Positions 24,819-34,439 of a DNA stretch of 64,000 bases are shown in pieces. Every line of letters starts with the position of its first letter. Position 1 is the stretch's first letter. Origin of the DNA: Ureibacillus aquaedulcis (GTDB lineage: Bacteria > Bacillota > Bacilli > Bacillales_A > Planococcaceae); assembly GCF_030418165.1 (NCBI RefSeq), contig NZ_JAUHTQ010000002.1, positions 372,001-436,000 of the forward strand, given 5' to 3'. The translations under genes and the position numbers were made by a program. Under the pieces are notes generated by a model that was not told the DNA's origin, ran no database searches, and was given only the letters and a program-made list of their open reading frames with translations.

Positions 24819-26888
24819 CTATTTATCTTTCGTCGGGGCAGGGAAAACAAATTCTAGTTTTTCATTTACTAATTTTAATTTTGCTTTCCCCTTTTTCCCA
24901 CTTTTCCATGTAAATCGGATTTCTCGCGTTTCTTTACCATTCAATAATTTCTTTGCATCTGTAGGGGTAATCTTCCCCTTCATGATGGTCTTGCTAATAA
25001 AGAATTTACAGGCTTTATTGGAACAAGAATACCCTTTAAATCCTTCTACAACCGCTTGTCCGCATTGCAGACATTTCCCTACAACGACCATTTGTTTCTC
25101 TGCTACATTCAAGTTCAATGATACAAAACCATCTGTCGTTTGTTTTACATAAGCTAGCATCTCTTTGTAGAATTGACCTGAGCTTAATTGGCCATCCACA
25201 ATATCCTTTAGCTTTTTACTCCAGATAGCCGTTAATTCAGGCGAAACGATATCGTGTTCACCTATGCTTTGAATGACATCGATACCAAATTGCGTTGCCT
25301 TAAACGATTTTCCTTCACGGGCAATCATGCCAATGGAAATCAACTTCTCTATTATTTCTGCGCGAGTGGCAGACGTACCAATTCCTTCGGCATCTTTTAA
25401 GATTTTCTGCAATTCTTTATCCTCTATAAAGCGTCCCGCATGGAACATCGCATCCAATAGCGTACTATCTGTATACCGTGCAGGTGGCTCCGTCACCTTG
25501 GATAGAATTTTTGCATCCTTAATTGGCAACTGCATACTCAACTGGAGCGGAGGCAACGGCAACTCCTGCTTCTTTTTGAATGCATCGTATAGTATCGTGT
25601 ATCCTTTATCAATGACCATATTGCCGTTTGCTTTAAAGAATTCTTCATTTGATTTTAATAGGACGGCTGTTTTATCAATCACATAAGCAGGCATGAAAAT
25701 CGCCAGCAGCCTTCTTGCAATCAGATGATAGATTTTCAGTTCTTGCAGCGATAACTTCTTCTTTCCAATGGCAACTTCTGTCACTGTAATGGCATGGTGA
25801 TCCGTTAATTTCTTATCATCCACATATTTTTTTGAACGAATTGTCCTTTGTATAGCATCCGGACGATTTAGTACCTCTTGTACAATAGAGCCATATTCAT
25901 TTAAAGATGCCAGTGTCTGCAGTTGCATCTTGATATTTTGGGCAAAGCTTGTCGGCAAATGCTTGGATTCTGTACGAGGATAGGTAATTAGCTTTTTCTC
26001 ATATAAACTCTGAGCTATTTTTAAAGTTTCCGAGGAAGTAAAGCCAAAAAACTTGTTTGCTTCCTTTTGCAGTTCAAGAAGTGAGTGTAAAGGTGGTGCA
26101 CTCATCGTTTTTCGTTCCGTTTTAATATCCTGCACAGTGGCGGTATTACCTATTCGTGAAAGGATGCTTTGAGCTTCTTCCATTGTTTTTAGCTTGTTCT
26201 CATTCGTTTTTGGGCTAAACCATAGAGCTTTAAATTGACCTAAATCCAGTTCGATTTGAAAATATGGTTCAGGCTTAAATTGCAAAACCTCTAACTCTCT
26301 TTTCACTACAATAGCCAGTGTCGGTGTCATCACTCGCCCAATTTTAATAATCCGTCCGCCCTTGACAGTGGCTGCTCGCGTTAAATTCAAGCCGATTAGC
26401 CAATCAAAGATCGTTCGGTACATTGCTGCATTACGCAGGTTCCGAATTAATAGATCCTGTTCATCGATTAAATTCAATAAAGCTTTGAAAATCGCATTGT
26501 CTGTTGTTTGAGATGTCCAAAAACGTTTCACCGGCAGCTTGCACCCAACACGTTTATAGAACGAGTAAAAGATGTTTTCCCCTTCCATTCCGGCATCGCA
26601 GGCATTAATGATAAAATCATAGCGATTCGTTTTCAGTACTTGTTCAATCTCCTTATATACTTTATAAGCTGATTTCTTTACCCGAAATTCATAACGTTCA
26701 GGAATCATCGGCAATAGATTCAAGTCCCACTTTTTCCATTCCGCCTTATATTCATGTGGTTCTTTTAATTCCACGACATGCCCGACAAAAGATGTAAAAT
26801 CAATTTCATAGGGTAATTGCATCTTTTTATAAACTTTTTGAATATCACGCATGAGAGATGGCTTTTCTGCGATTAGCAATGCTTTCAT
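24819..26888 (-). CDS. topB: DNA topoisomerase III (type IA)
   Basis: 689 residues. TOPRIM domain KALLIAEKPSLMRDI with NACDAGMEGENIF (acidic metal site; the usual DAGREGE Arg is Met here). Catalytic tyrosine in LITYPRTESKHLP. DNA-gate motifs DHHAITVTEV and GIGTSATRAEIIEKLI. C-terminal zinc-ribbon-like piece CLQCGQAVVEGFKGYSCSNKAC. Decatenates single-strand-containing DNA during replication and repair. Start ATG behind AGGGGGAT. Not linked functionally to the metal locus beside it. Confidence 0.93.
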   Translation of the reverse strand: MKALLIAEKPSLMRDIQKVYKKMQLPYEIDFTSFVGHVVELKEPHEYKAEWKKWDLNLLPMIPERYEFRVKKSAYKVYKEIEQVLKTNRYDFIINACDAGMEGENIFYSFYKRVGCKLPVKRFWTSQTTDNAIFKALLNLIDEQDLLIRNLRNAAMYRTIFDWLIGLNLTRAATVKGGRIIKIGRVMTPTLAIVVKRELEVLQFKPEPYFQIELDLGQFKALWFSPKTNENKLKTMEEAQSILSRIGNTATVQDIKTERKTMSAPPLHSLLELQKEANKFFGFTSSETLKIAQSLYEKKLITYPRTESKHLPTSFAQNIKMQLQTLASLNEYGSIVQEVLNRPDAIQRTIRSKKYVDDKKLTDHHAITVTEVAIGKKKLSLQELKIYHLIARRLLAIFMPAYVIDKTAVLLKSNEEFFKANGNMVIDKGYTILYDAFKKKQELPLPPLQLSMQLPIKDAKILSKVTEPPARYTDSTLLDAMFHAGRFIEDKELQKILKDAEGIGTSATRAEIIEKLISIGMIAREGKSFKATQFGIDVIQSIGEHDIVSPELTAIWSKKLKDIVDGQLSSGQFYKEMLAYVKQTTDGFVSLNLNVAEKQMVVVGKCLQCGQAVVEGFKGYSCSNKACKFFISKTIMKGKITPTDAKKLLNGKETREIRFTWKSGKKGKAKLKLVNEKLEFVFPAPTKDK

Positions 26889-27191
26889 TAGCAGATCCCC
26901 CTTTTCTATTCATCATAATATAAAATAGACTCACTTTTTAAGTGAAATCTATTTTATTGCTAAATTAATTATTTCGCACCCCTTATGATTGGCTGTACTA
27001 ATAGAAATGAAAGGCTATTGAAAATTTCCAAGGAATCATGTTAAATATTTAACCTGCTTTACCTTTTGTACCCGAACCCGAACCACGGGAACCACCAAGG
27101 TATTTTGTAATTATGTATTCTTAATTGCATTTTTGATAAAATAAATATAACAAAAGCTAATCATTATTAAATACTATTTAAGGTGAACAAA

Positions 27192-28085
27192 ATGAATATA
27201 ATACAACTCCAATACCTTGTTGATGTAGCAGAGCTCGGCACTTTTACAGAAGCAGCTAAAAAAAACCTTATGACTGTTCCAGCTATAAGTATATCCATTA
27301 GCCAACTAGAGGAAGAATTAGAGGTTTCGCTTTTTACGCGTTCCAGGAAAGGCGTAACTCCCACAAATGAAGGTAAAAAGGTCATACAGTATGCCATCTC
27401 GATTCTTAAAACCATCGATAAAATGAAAAACGATATAAGTATTTCCAGAAACACGAATCAGGGAAGTATTTCAATTGCTACTATTCCCGGAATCGTTCCG
27501 AAGATCATAAATACCACGTTGGATTATCAGAAAAGGTATCCCTATATAAATGTACAAATTGTTGAAGGTGATACTGCCACTGTTTTAAATCACGTCAAAA
27601 ATGGTGTTGTTGATATGGGCTTCGTCACATTTTCAACAACGAATCATGATTCGGCAATATCCTGGCAACCTATCATCAAGGATGAGGCAATATTGGTTGT
27701 TAGTAAAAGTTCAGCATTCCGGTTTCACCAAAGTATTTCTAGTAATGAAATAAAAGATGAAACAATTGTGTTATACAATGATCCTTATATAAAATTGATT
27801 GCTGAAAAATTCCTCCTTGATGACCAATCATCAAATAAGGTCAGTTTAATCTCCAATAATGTAGATGCCATTTTCCAAATGGTTGTCAAAGCAAATGCCA
27901 TCACCATCGCTACAGATTATATTGTTAACTCACTGCCTTCTCATATTAAAGATGAAGTAATCACGATTTCCATTAATGAATACGCGATACAATCTAATTT
28001 CCTTTGGAGATTAACAAGGCAGAATGAGAAGGTCTCTACAATTCTTGAACAGTTTACAGAACATCTTTTATCACAATTAACCTGA
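27192..28085 (+). CDS. LysR-family transcriptional regulator
   Basis: 297 residues. N-terminal helix-turn-helix IIQLQYLVDVAELGTFTEAAKKN then VPAISISISQLEEELEVSLFTRSRKGVTPTNEG. The rest is a type-2 periplasmic-binding-like effector domain. ATG at 27192 preceded by AAGGTG; the GTG at 27183 overlaps it. It precedes a YhgE/Pip-type membrane protein by 214 nt with a terminator between, so it likely regulates rather than shares a transcript with that gene. Confidence 0.9.
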   Translation: MNIIQLQYLVDVAELGTFTEAAKKNLMTVPAISISISQLEEELEVSLFTRSRKGVTPTNEGKKVIQYAISILKTIDKMKNDISISRNTNQGSISIATIPGIVPKIINTTLDYQKRYPYINVQIVEGDTATVLNHVKNGVVDMGFVTFSTTNHDSAISWQPIIKDEAILVVSKSSAFRFHQSISSNEIKDETIVLYNDPYIKLIAEKFLLDDQSSNKVSLISNNVDAIFQMVVKANAITIATDYIVNSLPSHIKDEVITISINEYAIQSNFLWRLTRQNEKVSTILEQFTEHLLSQLT

Positions 28086-28117
28086 CCCCGTTACGACTGC
28101 ATCTACAAATACCGGGA

Positions 28118-28146
28118 GACCTTGCCATATTTGCAAGGTCTTTTTG
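28118..28146 (+). terminator. terminator after the LysR gene
   Basis: GACCTTGC-catatt-GCAAGGTC followed by TTTTT. Confidence 0.9.
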
Positions 28147-28299
28147 CTATTAATTCAGTGTGTTTATACTTAAAAATAATTTAATGTAGATTAACTTTAT
28201 TTAAATTTACCTTTAATACAACTGCTGATAGAATATGTTTCATCGTGCTAAATGAACTCATTTAGGTATATAGATAATATTATTTCAGGAGGTTATCGG

Positions 28300-30501
28300 A
28301 TGCTAAAGCAAGAGTGGAAAAATATATATAAAAATCCCTTTTTAATAGTAGTTATATTGGCAATCATACTAGTACCAATGTTATATTCTTTAGTCTTTTT
28401 ATCAGCATATTGGGACCCGTATTCCAAAACTGATCATCTGCCTATCGCAGTAATTAATAACGACAATGGTGCTGAACTGGATGGCAAAACATTAAATATC
28501 GGTAATGATTTTGTAGACGGATTAAAAGAAAATGACAAATTTGATTGGAAATTTACGACCAAAGAAAAAGCTATGGAAGGACTAAATAATGAAGACTATT
28601 ACATGGTAATAGAGATTCCAAGTGATTTCTCAGAAAATGCTTCAACATTACTTGATGAAAATCCACAGAAGATGAAGTTGAGCTATTATACAAATCCCGG
28701 AAAAAACTATTCAGGCTCTCAAATTAGCGCTAGTGCAATTAAGGAAATAAACACAAGTATTTCAAAGGAAGTCACTGAACAGTATGCGGATACGGTTTTT
28801 AAAAGTTTTAAAGAAGTCGGCAATGGTATGCAGGATGCAAGTGACGGTGCCAAAAAGGTAAACGATGGGGTTAACCAGCTTGCAAACGGGACAACAACAT
28901 TAAACGAAAACTTGAAGAAATTAAAAGAAAGCACCTTAGATTTTAAAAATGGAGCAGCCACATTACAATCAGGTACTGTAGCGGTTGCCAATGGCATTAA
29001 ACAATCCAGTGATGGAGCAAACGAGTTAAACACTGGTATTGAAACAGTCTCGGATGGAGCTAATTCATTAAGAACAGGAGCCAGCGACCTTCATACTGGA
29101 CTACAGGGTTTATCGGAAGCCGGCAAAGAGCTAGAGGATGGATTCAATCAATTATCCAATGGGAACAATCAATTGGCTATCGGATTAAAAGAATCCGTTG
29201 ATGGGACAATGGAACTTCAAGACAATATTGTTCAATATACTAATAGCATTTCCTCTGTAAATAGCTCTATTCAAAACGTAACTAATGAAATCTCTGCATT
29301 AAGTAAGAGTGAATCTACCTCCCAGGAGGATTTACAAAAAGTGCTTGTTCAACTTCAAACAATTGCACAATCAATGGACCAATTAAATCAAGGTGGGCAA
29401 CAGATTCATACAAATTATTCCCAACTTGCAGAGGGTCAAAATAAATTATATACAGCTTCAGGTAGTCTTATAAACGGGCAGAATGAATTCAGCTCTAATT
29501 TTGCCTTATTTAATAGTAAACTTGGTGAAGCCGAAGCCGGTTCACAAAATCTGACGCAAGGAAGTAATGATTTAGTTAACGGTTTAGAAAAGATAAGCGA
29601 TGGAAGTTCTGCATTAGCTGCTGGTCTAGAACAATTGAACTCAGGCGGCAATGAACTGGTTGATGGTGTTCAACAATTAAACAACGGTTCCGACCAGCTA
29701 TATAATGGTTCAGAAAAGTTAGCAGCCGGATCGGATGAATTAGTAACAGGAACAAACGACCTTTCGGATGGAACAAGTGAGCTTCAGCACTCATTGAAGG
29801 ATGGTGCCGACGAAATCAATGATCTAAATACGAACGAAGAAACAAATAGTATGTTTGCAAGTCCCGTTAATCTAGTTGCTCACAAAATTGATGATGTTAA
29901 AGATTATGGAGAGGGCCTAGCTCCATATATACTTGCGATTGGACTTTTATCGGGAGGATTAATGTTCACTTCATCCTATCCGATGAGAACAACCCTGGAA
30001 AATCCGACTTCCGGTTTTTCTTATTTCATCAGTAAATATAGTGTATTATTAGTTGTCGGTGTTTTTCAGGCCATTTTTGCCGATACAATTTTGATATACG
30101 GATTAGGGTTGGACGTGCAAAGTGAATTTTCTTTTTATGTATTTACTATTTTCACAAGTTTGACGCTTTATACAATCATACAATTCTTGACGGTAGCATT
30201 GGACAAAACAGGACAATATCTAATTTTCATCCTGCTGTTGCTTCAAATTGGAGGCAGTGCCGGAACATTTCCAAAGGTCTTAACACCAGCATTCTTCCAA
30301 GATATCAATCCTTATTTACCGTTAACTTACGCTATAAATGGCTTCAGAGAGTTAATGTCAAATACAATTGACTATGAGTACTTACTCCATCAAGCATTGA
30401 TTTTGAGTGTATTTGGTGTTGTCTTTATCATACTAACTAATTTGTACTTAACTTTTACGGTAAAGAAGCAATTGAATACAAACAAAGAAATTGTTAATTA
30501 A
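28300..30501 (+). CDS. YhgE/Pip-type membrane protein
   Basis: 733 residues. One N-terminal membrane helix (FLIVVILAIILVPMLYSLVFL), a long outside region, then five C-terminal helices of the ABC-2 type (LAPYILAIGLLSGGLMF to VFGVVFIILTNLYLTF). The outer part (about 180-530) is a chain of 7-residue helical repeats with Gly every seventh position (e.g. LNTGIETVSDGANSL, LAAGLEQLNSGGNEL). This is the mark of YhgE and phage-infection protein Pip; relatives help type VII secretion or act as phage receptors. ATG at 28300 behind AGGAGG. Confidence 0.88.
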   Translation: MLKQEWKNIYKNPFLIVVILAIILVPMLYSLVFLSAYWDPYSKTDHLPIAVINNDNGAELDGKTLNIGNDFVDGLKENDKFDWKFTTKEKAMEGLNNEDYYMVIEIPSDFSENASTLLDENPQKMKLSYYTNPGKNYSGSQISASAIKEINTSISKEVTEQYADTVFKSFKEVGNGMQDASDGAKKVNDGVNQLANGTTTLNENLKKLKESTLDFKNGAATLQSGTVAVANGIKQSSDGANELNTGIETVSDGANSLRTGASDLHTGLQGLSEAGKELEDGFNQLSNGNNQLAIGLKESVDGTMELQDNIVQYTNSISSVNSSIQNVTNEISALSKSESTSQEDLQKVLVQLQTIAQSMDQLNQGGQQIHTNYSQLAEGQNKLYTASGSLINGQNEFSSNFALFNSKLGEAEAGSQNLTQGSNDLVNGLEKISDGSSALAAGLEQLNSGGNELVDGVQQLNNGSDQLYNGSEKLAAGSDELVTGTNDLSDGTSELQHSLKDGADEINDLNTNEETNSMFASPVNLVAHKIDDVKDYGEGLAPYILAIGLLSGGLMFTSSYPMRTTLENPTSGFSYFISKYSVLLVVGVFQAIFADTILIYGLGLDVQSEFSFYVFTIFTSLTLYTIIQFLTVALDKTGQYLIFILLLLQIGGSAGTFPKVLTPAFFQDINPYLPLTYAINGFRELMSNTIDYEYLLHQALILSVFGVVFIILTNLYLTFTVKKQLNTNKEIVN

Positions 30502-30513
30502 ATAGCAAATGAT

Positions 30514-30554
30514 TAAAAGAGGAATTGCTGCATTAAGTAGCAATTCCTCTTTTA
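30514..30554 (+). terminator. terminator after the YhgE-like gene
   Basis: AAAAGAGGAATTGCT / AGCAATTCCTCTTTT, 15-bp stem, 11-nt loop. Confidence 0.9.
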
Positions 30555-30610
30555 AAATTTAGAATCTTGTCTCATAATCCTGCCCTTTAAAAACCTGTTA
30601 TTGAAAACGC

Positions 30611-30830
30611 TTATTCTACTGAATCGCAGCAATATCACCGAGCTTTGCTACCTTTCGGAGTATTTTTCCGCTTGTATCGTCGTAATACCTGGCACTTTGT
30701 TACCTTTTGATTCTGTATTCTTCTTGAATCCTCGCAATTTCAAGCGCTTTGCCACTTTTTGGAGTTGTTTCCCCCTTGAATCGTCTCAATATAAAGGTAC
30801 CCACCACTTTTACGATGTTTCTTCATTACT
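30611..30830. repeat. 52-bp tandem repeat, four degenerate copies
   Basis: The landmark GAATCGTCGCAAT recurs at 30621, 30673 (GTATCGTCGTAAT), 30726 (GAATCCTCGCAAT) and 30778 (GAATCGTCTCAAT). Each is followed by a TTTGCCACCTTTTGGAG-like piece. Period is 52 bp. No ribosome site or coding support. Located between the YhgE terminator and the end of the putP cluster. Unrelated in sequence to the repeat at 1402-1890, but nearly the same unit length. Confidence 0.75.
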
Positions 30831-31059
30831 ATCCAATTGCTATTTCTTTTTTACTCACTGGTTCTTCAACAATAACTTGGGCTGGATTGTTTAGAGGTGC
30901 CTTAGTCGAATCAACATAAGTTGTGAAAATTTTTGTTCCCTTAATCTTATTGAAGAATTGGACTGCTTCATTTTGGCATTCAAATTCATAGAAAGATATA
31001 CGTTGTTTTCTATACACAGCTATTAAAAAAATAAAGATCACCTCTATCTTAGATTTCAC
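30829..31059 (-). CDS. hypothetical small protein downstream of putP
   Basis: Up to 76 residues; the reading frame overlaps the end of putP by 11 bases. A GAGGTGATC ribosome-like site lies inside the frame, so the true start may be a later codon and the protein nearer 60 residues (ISFYEFECQNEAVQFFNKIKG onward). Soluble, no motif. It could be translated by coupling to putP. Weakly supported. Confidence 0.4.
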   Translation of the reverse strand: MKSKIEVIFIFLIAVYRKQRISFYEFECQNEAVQFFNKIKGTKIFTTYVDSTKAPLNNPAQVIVEEPVSKKEIAIG

Positions 31060-32518
31060 TTAGATTTACGGCTTCAAATTCCTCTACCATTTCTTTCGAA
31101 ACAGTATCTTTCATAAGAGAAACAACAATCACTGCTAATAGAGATCCGAAGAAGCCTGGTATAATTTCGTATAAATAAAATGGAATAATCCCGGCCTTCG
31201 TAAGTTCACTCCAAACAATAACTGTTACACCGCCAACAATCATGCCCGCAAGAACACCATTTTTTGTTGTTTTCTTCCAGAATAACGATAGTAGTATTGC
31301 TGGACCAAATACAGCCCCAAATCCTGCCCATGCATAACCAACTAACGATAACACGGAACTTTCCGGATTGAGTGCCAAAATAGTTGCGAAGATTGAAATT
31401 GCTAGAACAGCCAAACGTGCTACCCACATCAACTCACGCTGAGAAGCATTTTTTCTGAAAAGCCCCTTATACAAATCTTCAGATAAAGCAGAAGCCGCAA
31501 TAATTAACTGGGAACTAATCGTACTCATAATAGCCGATAAAACGGCGACTAATAATAAACCCGTAACCCATGGATTAAACAGCGTTTGTGCAAAAACGAT
31601 AAATACTGTTTCAGGATTGGCTAGAGGGTCTCCAACAAAGTAAGCGATTCCAAAAAAGCCCGTGAAAATCGCACCTAATATGGCCGCTACATTCCAGATT
31701 GTATAGACCGATCGACCAATTGTTATATCTTTCGAGGTCGTCATGGCCATAAAGCGAACAATCACATGTGGTTGACCGAAATAGCCAAGACCCCAAGCCA
31801 ATAAAGAAATAATACCCAAAGCTGTTGTTCCTGCAAAAACATCTAAATGTTCCACGGAAATACTGCCAATTGTATTGATTGCATCCTTCCAGTTCCCTAA
31901 ATTAAATAAAGCTACTATAGGAATCGTTATTAGTGCAAGGAACATTAATAGACCTTGGAAGAAATCCGTCCATGCTACAGCGAAAAAACCACCGATCATT
32001 GTATAGCCGATGATCACAGCCGAACCGACGATTAGAGCTGTCTTATATGAAATGCCAAAAGTTGTTTCAAATAATACTGCCCCTCCCACTAACCCGGAAG
32101 AGATGTAAAAAGCGAAGAATATTAGGATAAAAACCGAAGCTACTATTCTCAAAGATTTTGAATGGTCCCTAAAACGATTTTCCAGAAAATCAGGCAGAGT
32201 CAAGGAATTATTCGCGACTTGTGTGTAAACCCTGATCCTTTTTCCGACATATTGCCAATTGATATATGCCCCAATTGCCAAGCCGACTCCAATCCATATC
32301 TCGGAAAGGCCACTTAAATAAACTGCGCCCGGTAGACCTAACAAAAGCCAACCACTCATATCGGATGCACCGGTACTAATTCCACCGATAAACGGTCCTA
32401 GTTGTCTACCACCAAGAATATAATCTTCTACATTGGAAGTACGTCTATATGCCAGATAGCCAATGACGAATAGAATCGCAAAATATAAAATAAACACTGT
32501 TATCGTAATCGAACTCAT
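31049..32518 (-). CDS. putP: sodium/proline symporter PutP, copy 1
   Basis: 489 residues, 13 predicted membrane helices of the solute:sodium symporter family. PutP marks: DYILGGRQLGPFIGGISTGASDMSGWLLLGLPGAVYLSG (helix 2, Na+/proline site), GYTMIGGFFAVAWTDFFQG, and HVIVRFMA. Imports L-proline with Na+. It is the distal gene of a proline operon, reading cyclodeaminase, proline dehydrogenase, P5C dehydrogenase, small membrane gene, putP. Its ATG overlaps the stop of the small gene (ATGA). Confidence 0.93.
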   Translation of the reverse strand: MSSITITVFILYFAILFVIGYLAYRRTSNVEDYILGGRQLGPFIGGISTGASDMSGWLLLGLPGAVYLSGLSEIWIGVGLAIGAYINWQYVGKRIRVYTQVANNSLTLPDFLENRFRDHSKSLRIVASVFILIFFAFYISSGLVGGAVLFETTFGISYKTALIVGSAVIIGYTMIGGFFAVAWTDFFQGLLMFLALITIPIVALFNLGNWKDAINTIGSISVEHLDVFAGTTALGIISLLAWGLGYFGQPHVIVRFMAMTTSKDITIGRSVYTIWNVAAILGAIFTGFFGIAYFVGDPLANPETVFIVFAQTLFNPWVTGLLLVAVLSAIMSTISSQLIIAASALSEDLYKGLFRKNASQRELMWVARLAVLAISIFATILALNPESSVLSLVGYAWAGFGAVFGPAILLSLFWKKTTKNGVLAGMIVGGVTVIVWSELTKAGIIPFYLYEIIPGFFGSLLAVIVVSLMKDTVSKEMVEEFEAVNLSEI

Positions 32519-32688
32519 GAAGCATCCCTCTTTTCCAGCAGAGGATTAATATTAAGTGACTCTGATTGTACGTTTTGTTTTCGATCATTCATAACCTGTC
32601 TAAGTAAAGATATAATTGAAAACACAACAAGTAACGGCATTGGTACCAATAAAGTGAGGACACTTGCTAGAGTTAAAGAATATTCCAT
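32515..32688 (-). CDS. small single-helix protein coupled to PutP
   Basis: 57 residues: one membrane helix (LTLASVLTLLVPMPLLVVFSII) and a polar tail. Start ATG 32688 with GAGGCGG upstream. Four-base overlap with putP. Size, topology and coupling resemble small accessory proteins that accompany some solute:sodium symporters (as DUF485 with ActP). That role is inferred here. Confidence 0.7.
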   Translation of the reverse strand: MEYSLTLASVLTLLVPMPLLVVFSIISLLRQVMNDRKQNVQSESLNINPLLEKRDAS

Positions 32689-32860
32689 ATCAAATTCCGC
32701 CTCTCTGATTGTACTTTCCAAAGACCTTGCGACTGGGATTCCTTACTAATACCTAGATGAATAACATCTTGAACCAAATAGCTTGATTCAAGATGTGCCT
32801 ATAAGTTTGTTTTTTCTATAACAAAGTGTATCCAAGCTTATATTTTTAAAGAGTTCAATT

Positions 32861-34426
32861 TTAGAATTGAATCTTTTTTGTAACTAGCTTAGGTTGACTA
32901 AATAACTTCAAATAGTCATAGCTTCCTGATTTTGAGTCCGTTCCAGACATGTTGAATCCACCGAAGGGATGTACGCCGACTAAAGCACCTGTACAACGTC
33001 TATTAATATAGAGATTTCCACAGTGCATTTCTTCAGCAGCAACATCAACACGTTCTTCAACTGATGAGAAGAAGGATCCCGTCAAGCCATATTCGGTTGC
33101 ATTATAAATTTCAATTGCTTCTTTCCAATCCTTGGCTTTTGCAACAGCAAGTACTGGACCAAAGATTTCTTCTTTCATAATGCGGCTCTCCTTTGTAACA
33201 TCTTTGATGATCGTTGGTTCAATAAAGTAGCCTTCGCAATCAACGGGATTTCCACCAAGCACGAGTGTTCCTTCGTTTCTGCCAATCTCAATATAGTTTA
33301 ATATCGACTTGTAAGCCTTTTCATCAATGACCGGCCCAACATCGCAATTATCCGAGCCTAGTCCGATTGTTAATTCTTTTGTACGCTCAACAACTTTTTC
33401 TAGCTGTTGCTCATATACATCTTCTACAACAATGAGGCGAGAACCTGCTGAACATTTTTGTCCTTGGAAACTAAAGGCTGCTTGCACGACTTCCTCAGCT
33501 ACATAGTCTAAATCCGCCGTTTCATCAACAACAATTCCGTCTTTCCCACCCATTTCAGCATTTACACGCTTAATCCATTTCTGCCCTTTTGCTGTTTGAG
33601 CCGCTAACGCGTTGATGTGCAACCCGACTTCTTTGGAACCAGTAAAGCTGATGAATCTGATTTGCGGGTGTCCGGTAATGTAATCACCAATTTCGGAAGA
33701 ATCACCTGGAATAAAGTTTAGTACGCCTTTTGGGAGCCCTACTTCTTCCATAATCTCCACAAACTTATATGCTATAATCGGTGTTACAGATGCCGGCTTT
33801 AATAAAACCGTATTTCCTGTTACAAGTGCTGATACAGTCAAACCAATTGTGATCGCAAATGGGAAATTCCATGGAGGAACAATGAAACCAACTCCTAAAG
33901 GAATATACTCCAAATTGTTATCTTCAGATGGAATGCGGATAAGCTTATGATCATCTTTAGATAGTTTAATAGCATTCAAAGCGTAAAAGTTCAAGAAATC
34001 AATAGCTTCCGATACTTCTGCATCCGCCTCTGCATAATTTTTTCCTGCTTCCAAAATCATGACGCTTGCCAGTTCCAGACGTTTTTCCTCTAAAACTCTT
34101 GCCGCTTTTAATAGATATTCAGCACGTTCTGATACGCTAGTTCTGGACCAAGTGTCAAAAGCACTCAATGCACTTTGGATAGCTCTTTCGGCTTCATGTT
34201 GAGATACCTTGCTAACCGAACCAATGATTTCAGAAGGGTTGGCTGGATTAATGGAAACAATTTGATTATCAGTATAGATCTTTTCACCATTAATAATGTA
34301 AGGATACTTTGTGCCATTTAGATCGCTCACTGCTTTAATAGCAGCTTCTATCGCAGTAACATTCTCCTGATTCGAAAAATCTGTATCGATTGCATTTTTA
34401 AAGCTCAATGTTTCAGTTGTTGTCAT
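32861..34426 (-). CDS. rocA: L-glutamate gamma-semialdehyde (P5C) dehydrogenase, RocA/PruA type
   Basis: 521 residues. Oxidises P5C/glutamate semialdehyde to glutamate with NAD+, second step of proline breakdown. ALDH marks: VPPWNFPFAITIGLTVSALVTGNTVLLKPA, FTGSKEVGL, general base Glu in VNAEMGGKDGIVVDE and catalytic Cys in FQGQKCSAGSR. The Asn of PWNFP stabilises the oxyanion. Lies 13 bases after proline dehydrogenase in one operon. Confidence 0.94.
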   Translation of the reverse strand: MTTTETLSFKNAIDTDFSNQENVTAIEAAIKAVSDLNGTKYPYIINGEKIYTDNQIVSINPANPSEIIGSVSKVSQHEAERAIQSALSAFDTWSRTSVSERAEYLLKAARVLEEKRLELASVMILEAGKNYAEADAEVSEAIDFLNFYALNAIKLSKDDHKLIRIPSEDNNLEYIPLGVGFIVPPWNFPFAITIGLTVSALVTGNTVLLKPASVTPIIAYKFVEIMEEVGLPKGVLNFIPGDSSEIGDYITGHPQIRFISFTGSKEVGLHINALAAQTAKGQKWIKRVNAEMGGKDGIVVDETADLDYVAEEVVQAAFSFQGQKCSAGSRLIVVEDVYEQQLEKVVERTKELTIGLGSDNCDVGPVIDEKAYKSILNYIEIGRNEGTLVLGGNPVDCEGYFIEPTIIKDVTKESRIMKEEIFGPVLAVAKAKDWKEAIEIYNATEYGLTGSFFSSVEERVDVAAEEMHCGNLYINRRCTGALVGVHPFGGFNMSGTDSKSGSYDYLKLFSQPKLVTKKIQF

Positions 34427-34439
34427 TTTGTCGCCCCCA

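Noticed and set aside
27055-27115. Minus-strand peptide YLGGSRGSGSGTKGKAG between lysR and topB
   Set aside because: Only about 23 codons, no start or ribosome site. It may be a gene tail, but support is too thin.
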